A DNA stretch of 39,155 bases from Cochliopodium minus (lineage: Eukaryota > Discosea > Himatismenida > Cochliopodiidae), in assembly GCA_024220525.1 (NCBI GenBank), contig JAMYWO010000101.1:102863-142017 (forward strand). Reading direction: 5' to 3'. Under the pieces are notes generated by a model. The model searched no databases and was not told the origin of the DNA. It saw only the letters and a program-made list of their open reading frames with translations. This document shows, in pieces, positions 31,985 through 39,155 of this stretch. Each line of letters opens with the position of its first letter. The stretch's first letter is position 1. Made by a program: the position numbers and the translations under genes.

Positions 31985-34900
31985 TTATTTAGAAAAGTTG
32001 ATGATATGGTAGAGAATGGGTTTTGGAAACTTAATTTTGAAAAGCTCTGATTTTCTTTTGATGGAACACAAAAACAAGAGAATTCTATCTTGAAAAGCTT
32101 TTTCAAATAAATGATGATTGGAGATTTCCCATTTCAATGGCCTTGAGAACCCACTTATTGGAACTAATAGAACGAATTTTTAAAAATTTAATAATGATTT
32201 AAAAAATATTTTAGTTTTTAAAAAGATATTATTAATTGATATAAAAATAAAATAATAATTTAAAAAATATTTTAGTTTTTAATAATAAAAAAAGATTTTA
32301 ATTTTCAAAAAACATTTTAATATATATTTTTAAAAAATATTACTTGTGAATTTTCTTTCTTGAGGGAACATTGGCTCAATCATTTCATATGAAGAAGAAT
32401 AAACACCTATAATCGTTTTAAATTTAAAAAAAAAAATTAATTAAATGTAAGAACTTTGAAAAAGAAAATTTTTAAAAAAGTAAACAAACCATTCTTGATT
32501 TCTACAGTTTTTTCTAATTGTCCATTTGAATTACTAAAAAATTGGTACTTTAAATTACAATTTTTTTTTTGTGATTTTAAAACTTACCTTCCCCATGTAA
32601 ATTTGGTACCTTGGTTTGTTAAAGCGACACTGTTCTGCCAGTTTGCTGAAATTGCCCTTTCATTAGAAAAGTAGTTAATATTTTAAAGAAAACTTATCTT
32701 TTGATCATTTACCTAAAATTAAATTTTGTGGAACCTAAAAAATTGTTTTTTTTATCATTTTTTTATCACTTTTATTATTTTTTGGTTTTTATTTTTTTTT
32801 TATTTTTTTATTTTTTTCATTTTTTTTATTTTTAATTATTTTTGTTTGTTTAAATTTTATTTTTTATTTTTATTTTTATTTTTTATTCTTATTTTTGTTT
32901 ACATTTTATTTATTTTCAATTTTTTTTCTTATTTTCCTCATTTATTAAAATTTATTTTAAATTTTTATTCATTTTAAAATTTATTTTATTTTATTTTATT
33001 TTATTTTATTTTTTTGTAATACCTTCTACAGGGAAGCATGTTTCTGGGAGGGAATGTCCAATTTCAGAGTGAGTATTAGTTCCTGCAGAGTAGAGGCCAC
33101 CACACTCAGTCAAAAAAACAGAAAAAGAAAAGCCTGAAGAAATCTTAATTTTTTGAATAAAAAACAAAATAAAATGAAATTTAAAAAAAATAAAATGAAT
33201 TATAATTTAATTTAAAAAATATTACTTGCGAGATTTTTTTTCCGGGCACAGGATTAATTATGGTAGGCATGTTAGATTGGGTTTTTGGTAAGTTATTGTC
33301 ACCTAGTTGTCCAAATTGATTTGATCCCTAAAAATTATAATAAAAATGAAATCATTAAAATTAAAAAATTAAAATTAAAATTAAAATTAAAATTAAATTA
33401 AATATTTTTTTAAAAATTTCTTACCCATCCATAGATAGTTCCATCACTAGTGATAGCAAAACTTGTATCGTAACCTTTGAAATTGATAATTAAGAATTTT
33501 TTTCTGAATTTTGATTTTTTTTTAAAATAAACCTCCGCTCATGTAAACGACGTCAAGTCCACGAAGTGCTTCTACAACTTTTGGAGTTGGATCTTTAAAA
33601 AAAAAATGTTTAGTTTATTCGTAATAATTATTATTTCATTTGAATTAATTTTCAAATTATTAGCTATTTTGGATAAAATTTTATTGAATACCTTGTTTCT
33701 CAATTGTAGGCCTACCCAGTCTAAAATTGGAGTTTATTCTAAATAATAAAAAATAATCATTTAATTAAAACTTTTAATAAAATTTAAAAGTTTAAGAAAG
33801 AATAATCCACCCCCAACTGTAAATTAGCCCCTCAGCTATTTTTTATTTTTTTTTTGTATTATTCAAATTTTCTTAATTTTTATTTTGTATTTACAATCTT
33901 TGCAGAACAAATGGTTTGAACAACTGCATATATCGACAATTTTTTTATCGTCAAAAAATTTAATTGTTTCAGGATAATAGTGGTCATTTAGTGTTCCTAA
34001 AATAAAAAAATGTTTAATCGATATTTTTTTAATTTATAATTTATTTTACTTTTGAAAATTTTTATTTATTTTTTATTTACCATCTCCACTGTTTCCGAAA
34101 GAACCTTTTCCAAAAAACCATATTTTATGATTTTTGGTTAAAACCAAAGTATGGTTGAATCCACATGATACTGCAAGAAACCCTCCTTGTTCATTTATTT
34201 TCCCTTCCACTTTTTTGAATGTTTTTTGTTCTCCATCTACATTATCATGTCCCAATTGACCTTTTTAGATGAAATAAAAATATTTTTAAAGAATAAATTA
34301 AATACTTTTTTGAATGATAAAAGTATAAAAAGATTAAATTTAAACAAAAAAAAGAGTGCAAAAAAAAAAAACCAAAAATAAAATAATTATTAAAATATTC
34401 TGTCCTATTTGATTAATAAAAAATATTGTTAGCAGATCTTAATTTCTGAATAACAAAATTTTAACTTTTGTAATTTAGAAAACATCTCATGTTGATTAAT
34501 AATAATAAAAAATATCAAGAAAAAAAAAATATTTACCGAAACGATTTCCTCCCAAAGTGTACAAAACATTATCTGTTTGAAAAATAATTTTTTTTTTTCA
34601 CTCTTTTCAACAAAAAAATTCAAAAAAAAAAACCAGCAACAGCCACGATATGATCAAATCCTAACCAAATATTCAATTAATTATTAATTCAATTAATTGG
34701 AAACAAAGTTATTAATTTTTTTTTTTTAATTTTTTATTACCTGCCGCTACCAATGTTACATTTCTCAATTCAGATACTAGAGTCCAGGAACTATTGGAGA
34801 AGATAGGACCACCTTATATAATTCCTCTTTAATTCAAGAAAAATATATTTTTCTTTTTTTTTTTTTACCTCTTATATTTTGAATAAAATCGAATATGAGG

Positions 34901-35098
34901 ATATTATGATATTCATATCTCTTTATTTACTTGTATAACAATTCTCCATAATCTTATATTTTTTATTGGTTAAATTAATTTGGAAAAAAGATAGTTTGAA
35001 TATTTTTTACTGGTTATAAGCAAGGTAATGGCAGATAAACAAGATGTTCTAATTCTATAATTTTGTTTTTCAACAAAATATTCGTTTTGAAAGCTCAT
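31985..35098 (-). CDS. RCC1-repeat protein with the same C-terminal module, 17 exons
   Basis: Exons: 35011-35098, 34741-34812, 34634-34660, 34537-34572, 34081-34260, 33895-33996, 33811-33835, 33692-33720, 33533-33592, 33425-33474, 33226-33327, 33023-33143, 32713-32734, 32588-32656, 32490-32533, 32344-32406, 31985-32163. All phases agree; 422 residues, stop TAA. Blades are visible as VTLVAAGFDHIVAVADNVLY, TLGGNRFGQLGHD, AVSCGFNHTLVLT, FAITSDGTIYGWGSNQFG and SGFSFSVFLTECGGLYSAG: an RCC1 beta-propeller. The C-terminal end (KWEISNHHLFEKAF, a hydrophobic helix, KIKFPKPILYHIINFSK) matches the tail of the other RCC1 gene. Four exons are 29 nt or less. Its stop is 101 bp from the start of the ligase-kinase gene. 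The partner or enzymatic role of the propeller is unknown. Confidence 0.88.
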
Positions 35099-35165
35099 TT
35101 TTTTTTTTATTTCGGTGAAATTTTTATCATTTGATTAAATATTTTAATTTACAGTTTAAGTATCT

Positions 35166-36275
35166 CTATTTAAATTTAGATCTTCCACAATTACTAAAGA
35201 AATTAAAAGAAATTTTGTTTGATTCATCGCTATCAGATTTTGTTTCCCTAAAAGAGGGTCGTTTGTGTTTCCACAAAACAGAGGAAAGAAAATCGATCTG
35301 AGAATCACTTTTCTTTTTAGGAGCATATGTTTTTGGTTTGATCTGATTTATATTGTTTATTTTTTTTTGGTTGAAGACAGTAGCATTCGTTTCAGGAAGG
35401 GATTGAGATTTTGATTTTTGTTCCAAAATAAAATTTTGTTGGTTATCTTCTGTATTGGTTGAATTTAAAGTAATCGAAGGTCCAAACGTGAATTTAATCT
35501 TTTGTAAATTTAGTTTAATTAATTTTTTTTGATTAAATAAGTTAATTTTTTAGATAATAGTTGTTCTATTTACTTTTGAATTTTTTTTTGAGAACTCGAT
35601 ATTCATTGTTTCTGTTAGAGTTTTTATTGTTTCAGATTTATGAAAGGTATATTCTTTTATTTGCACATCTTTGGGTGACCATTGTCCATTATTTGTAAGT
35701 TGTTCTTCCAGTGGAATTCTCTCTTTTTGGAGAAGATTTAAGTTTTTATTTTCGTCATCAAAAATACCTTTAAAAACGTTTGAAATATAATTTGCTGTGT
35801 TTTTTAAGTCTGTGTCGATAAAAAATGCTAGCGGAGATTTATCTTTGACTTTTTCAACTGTTGTTAAATCTGATTGAAATGCCCATTCATTATTTTTTTG
35901 ATGATTATCAATTTTAATTGAATCAAATGATTTATCAACCAAATCATTATTTTTGTATTCTGAATCCCAATTTTTATAATCCATTTTATCAAAGAATATA
36001 AAATCATCCTCTTGAAAATTTGATTTATTTTCATTTGAAATTTTTTCATCAATTACATTCATCAATGATTTTTCTTTTCTATTTTTGTTGGATATATATT
36101 TTGTATTGTGAGATTTTTTTTCAATATTATATTCATCATTCAGTTCCAATCCATCCACATCATCCACCATATAATACTTTTGAAGTATGAAAACATTATC
36201 ATTAGTCACATTCTAAGGTTTGTTTTATAGAAAATGATTTATCAAAGTTATTGAAAACAGATGAATAAATACCAT
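35166..36275 (-). CDS. Hypothetical charged, low-complexity protein
   Basis: Two certain exons, 35574-36209 and 35166-35498 (phase 0), ending in TAG; at least 309 residues from the first internal ATG (36170, MVDDVDGLELNDEYN). The larger exon is open to an acceptor (CCTTAG) at 36210, and a one-codon first exon, ATG at 36273-36275 directly followed by GTATTT, would join in frame and add 14 residues. The protein is rich in Asp, Asn, Lys and Ser with no membrane segment; short conserved-looking islands are DDFIFFDKMDYKNWDSEY, SPLAFFIDTDLKNTAN and NNGQWSPKDVQ. The C-terminal part is basic with SSVLWKHKRPSFRETKSD. No family recognised. It lies 67 bp upstream of the RCC1 gene in the same orientation. 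Confidence 0.7.
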
Positions 36276-36611
36276 TTTATTTACAACTTAGTTGGTTTTT
36301 AATTTTTTTTATTTTTATTTTTTTATATTTATATTAAATATTGAATCAATTTTTAGTTTTATTTTTTTAAAGATTTTGCATGCAAGTGAAGTTACTTTTA
36401 AATGAAAGTTTCAGAAAAGACTCTTTTTGGTTTTTATTACTAGCCTCCAGAAAATATTCAGATGAAAGGATTAAAGTCTTAAAACTTATCCGCCCCAAAA
36501 AAAACATCCATTTTTATTAAAAGTTGGGTTAAACAGTCACTATACCTCCTTTCCAAGTTGTTATCGAAATGATTTATCTGTTGAAAATTCTAAAATTGAA
36601 AAAAAAAAAAA
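36276..36611. other. Divergent promoter region
   Basis: About 340 bp between the hypothetical gene (minus) and the glycoside hydrolase gene (plus). Contains a few GC-richer stretches (36430-36545) without a usable frame. Presumed shared promoter region. Confidence 0.45.
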
Positions 36612-39062
36612 ATGCGTTTATTTTGTATATTTTGCTTTTTCGTACTAGTTTTTTCTCAACAAAGAGATATCTTGCCAGCATTAAATAATGATTTGATTCT
36701 TGATTATATGCCCCAACAAAATAGCACAAAATTTGCAATGAGTGGCAAGAAAATAAAATTTAAAAGATTATATCAAATTGATAATCAAGTATCCAATAAA
36801 CAATAGGATTCACATTGACGAATGATAAATATTGCCCAAATGTTACGTAAAGAAAAATTTTTTTTTTAAATGTTAATGATACCATTAATAATTTGAAAAA
36901 TATCTTAAATAGATTCGATTCTGAGAAAGGATATTTATCTTTGGAATATTTGATATCAACAGGGGCTGATTGGATAAGGTAATAATATTAAAAATTTTTT
37001 TTTTTTGCTTACTAAAAAATTAAACGGTTCAAAGCGTTGTGGTAACTCAATACCAAAAAAAGTTCAACAGCACAGAAATTTTCGCAATTAACAGAACTGT
37101 CAAAAAAATTTTTTTTCATTAAAAGATGTTTTTGTTAATTTTTTTTTTTTGATTAACACAGAGTCCTATTTATGGTCCTTATTACACTTATGAAACAGCA
37201 AGCGATGATTCAATAAAAAATATTATAAACAAAGCGCACAATAGGTAAAAAATTTTTTTATTTATTTTTATTATTTCTTTTTGATTTTTATTTTTTTTTA
37301 ATTTTATTAATTTATAATATTTTTTTTTTTTTATTCAATAAATTATAGAGGATTAAAGGTGATGATTAAACCCCAAATAGATTTGACTGAGGATGACAAG
37401 TTCTGGAGAGGGGACATTGGAATTAACTTTACCTCCACCCAATGGGACCAATGGGTAAAAATTATATTTAAAAATTCAAAATATAAATTAAGTAAAATAA
37501 ATTATATTAAAATTTTTAAAATTAAAATTAAAAATAATAAAATAAAAATAAAATAAACATAAAAAATATAAATAAAAAATAAATAATATTTTAAATGAAT
37601 AAAAATTAATCAAAATTATTCAAAAGATTGAAAATAAATAATCTATTTTTTTATTAAATTAGTTTAATTCTTATACAAATATGATAATGCGTTATATTGA
37701 AATTGCTGAAGAACACAATGTGGAGATGTTTTCTGTTTCTTGCGAACTTATTGAAGCTTCTCACCAAGAAAAACATTGGAGAGAATTAGTTTCTAAAATA
37801 AGAGGGAAGTATCATGGAATAGTAACCAATTCCGCAAATTGGGTAAAAAAAAATTAAATTAAAAATAAAGAAATAAATATTTTTAAAAATTAAAAAAATA
37901 AATTAAAAATAAATTAAATTAAAAATAAAATAAAATAAAAATAAATTAAAAATAAAATTTATAGGGATACCTTAATGCAACTGGAGGGGAAGAAACTAAC
38001 ATGTATTATTTTTCTTTTTTTAAAAAAAATATTTTATAATCAAAATTTAGCACATATTGGGACATATTTGATGTTATTGGGTAACAAAAATTATCTTGAT
38101 AAATTATTTAACAAATTTTTAATTTTAATTTTGAAAGTGTGGATGCTTATTATCCATTGAACATTTCTAACACCACATTAGATGTAAACGAAATCTCTTT
38201 GGCATGGAAACCAATCATAGAAAGATTGTAAAAAAAAAATAAAATTATTTTTTTATTTTATTTTTTAATTTTATTTTAATTATTTTAATTTTTATTTTAT
38301 TAAAAATTTTCATTTATTGGTTTATTTTATTTTTATCATATGATTATAATTTATTTTATTTTAATTTATTTTTCTTTTTTTTAATAGGTACAATCTTTCT
38401 GTCTTTTGGAATAGAAAAGTTCTTTTGACGGAAATAGGATATTGTAGTGGTGACTGTACAAGAGGGCATAATTCTTCTACTTTCGATCAACTCAGACAAG
38501 CTGCACTTTATCATGGATCTTTCAGGGCGATGGAACCATACAGAGATTGGTTTTTGGGTATTTATTTTTAATTGTTTCCAATTTTTTGTTTAAAAAACAT
38601 TTGTGTATTTAATTTTTAATTTATTTATGTATTTTAAACTAAATTTTCATTTTTATTTAGGTTATTTTTGGTGGGCTTGGTATTGTGAAATTTTTAAATT
38701 GTTTTATGAAATAAAATTTTCCTTTAAAAACATAAATAGGTCGACAGGTAACTTTTTTTTTTTCATTTTTCATTTTTTATTTTTTATTTTTTTATTTTTG
38801 TATTTTTGTATTTTTAAAATATTTTTTTTTTGACTACATTTTTATTTTAATCTTTAATTTTAATTTCTAAAAGATCCTGCTCAGGGTGGATTGGATGATA
38901 ATTGTATCGGTATAAACATGAAACCTGCCGAAGACGTTGTGAGGTATTTTTATCAGACGACGCATGCCAAGGTAAATAAATTTCTAATTTTTAAGTAAAA
39001 TTATTAAGTAATCTACTCATTTAAAAACATCAAAATAGATTCCACCACCTCCTTTCCCGGCT
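36612..39062 (+). CDS. Secreted GH113-like glycoside hydrolase, C-terminus outside window
   Basis: Fifteen exons: 36612-36741, 36807-36846, 36913-36978, 37035-37098, 37162-37244, 37349-37454, 37663-37842, 37965-38002, 38051-38080, 38138-38227, 38388-38557, 38661-38679, 38740-38747, 38874-38971, 39039-39062; 382 residues so far. Signal peptide MRLFCIFCFFVLVFS. A TIM-barrel hydrolase follows: TGADWISVVVTQYQ, GLKVMIKPQIDL, FWRGDIGINF, SVSCELIEASH (likely acid/base Glu191), YWDIFDVIGVDAYYPLN, LLTEIGYCS (likely nucleophile Glu291) and FWWAWSTDPAQGG. This matches the GH113 beta-mannanase-like family, so secreted cleavage of a mannan-type glycan is inferred. Exon 13 is 8 nt. Intron 1 uses an unusual GTGGCA donor; if not spliced, the frame meets TAG at 36804, which would mean a 1-base error instead. 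Confidence 0.87.
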
Positions 39063-39083
39063 GTAACTTTTTTTTCACTATTT

Positions 39084-39155
39084 TATTTTTTTATTTTTTT
39101 ATTTTTTTATTTTTTTATTTTTTTATTTTTTTATTTTTTTATTTTTTTATTTTTT
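39084..39155. repeat. ATTTTTTT octamer array at the right edge
   Basis: A perfect array of an A followed by seven Ts, about nine units, runs to the last base. It lies in an intron of the hydrolase gene. The sequence likely stops here because assembly failed in the repeat. Confidence 0.9.

Noticed and set aside
32726-32977. Plus-strand Phe-rich frame after a minus-strand exon
   Set aside because: It is intronic poly-T sequence of the RCC1 gene; no start context or non-Phe composition.
1-39155. CRISPR array, prokaryotic operons or plasmid-type origin
   Set aside because: Genes are spliced and individually spaced; the direct repeats are simple A/T sequence or one gene duplication, not spaced arrays.
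39084-39155. Telomere repeat at the right end
   Set aside because: The unit is A plus seven Ts with no G, inside an intron of a continuing gene; similar arrays occur inside other introns of the window.

Overview
This window is nuclear DNA of a unicellular eukaryote. It is extremely AT-rich, and the genes are broken by many short GT-AG introns made almost entirely of A/T runs; exons stand out because G and C return. TAA, TAG and TGA all end genes here, so the code looks standard. The gene set (LMBR1/LIMR protein, GATA fingers, F-box protein, Sel1 and RCC1 repeat proteins, ELMO-type PH domain, Neo1-like flippase, mitochondrial phosphate carrier) fits a free-living amoeboid or flagellate protist with ordinary mitochondria. 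I cannot fix the lineage; Amoebozoa or Heterolobosea are guesses from gene style only. I rebuilt the exons by hand, requiring reading phase to hold across every junction.

Layout, left to right: a LIMR-family membrane protein running off the left edge (minus, 19-2756); two tandem GATA zinc-finger genes (plus, 3605-5620); an F-box protein (minus, 6694-9117); a low-molecular-weight thioredoxin reductase (minus, 9430-10625); a cysteine desulfurase/selenocysteine lyase-like gene with 11 exons (plus, 10969-14128); a tiny Lys-rich ORF and an unrecognised acidic protein (minus); the C-terminal piece of a Neo1/ATP9-type P4-ATPase (minus, 15478-16590); a long Sel1-repeat gene (minus, about 16909-20966) whose 3' part has frame breaks; an RCC1-repeat gene with a decayed tandem copy behind it (minus, 21296-22960); a stand-alone ELMO-type PH protein (minus, 23182-24533); an Asn-rich vasculin-like protein (plus, 25565-26986); the mitochondrial phosphate carrier (plus, 27460-28925); a fused RNA ligase-polynucleotide kinase (minus, 29003-31884); a second RCC1 protein in 17 exons (minus, 31985-35098); an unrecognised charged protein (minus, 35166-36275); and a secreted GH113-like glycoside hydrolase running off the right edge (plus, 36612-39062).

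The genes do not form one pathway. The points most worth attention are the ligase-kinase fusion (an RNA-repair enzyme in one chain), a C-terminal module of about 50 residues shared by the two RCC1 proteins, exons as short as 8 and 9 nt that are needed to keep conserved motifs intact, and the disturbed Sel1/P4-ATPase junction around an ambiguous base (N at 16799) inside a simple repeat, which may be an assembly fault rather than biology.
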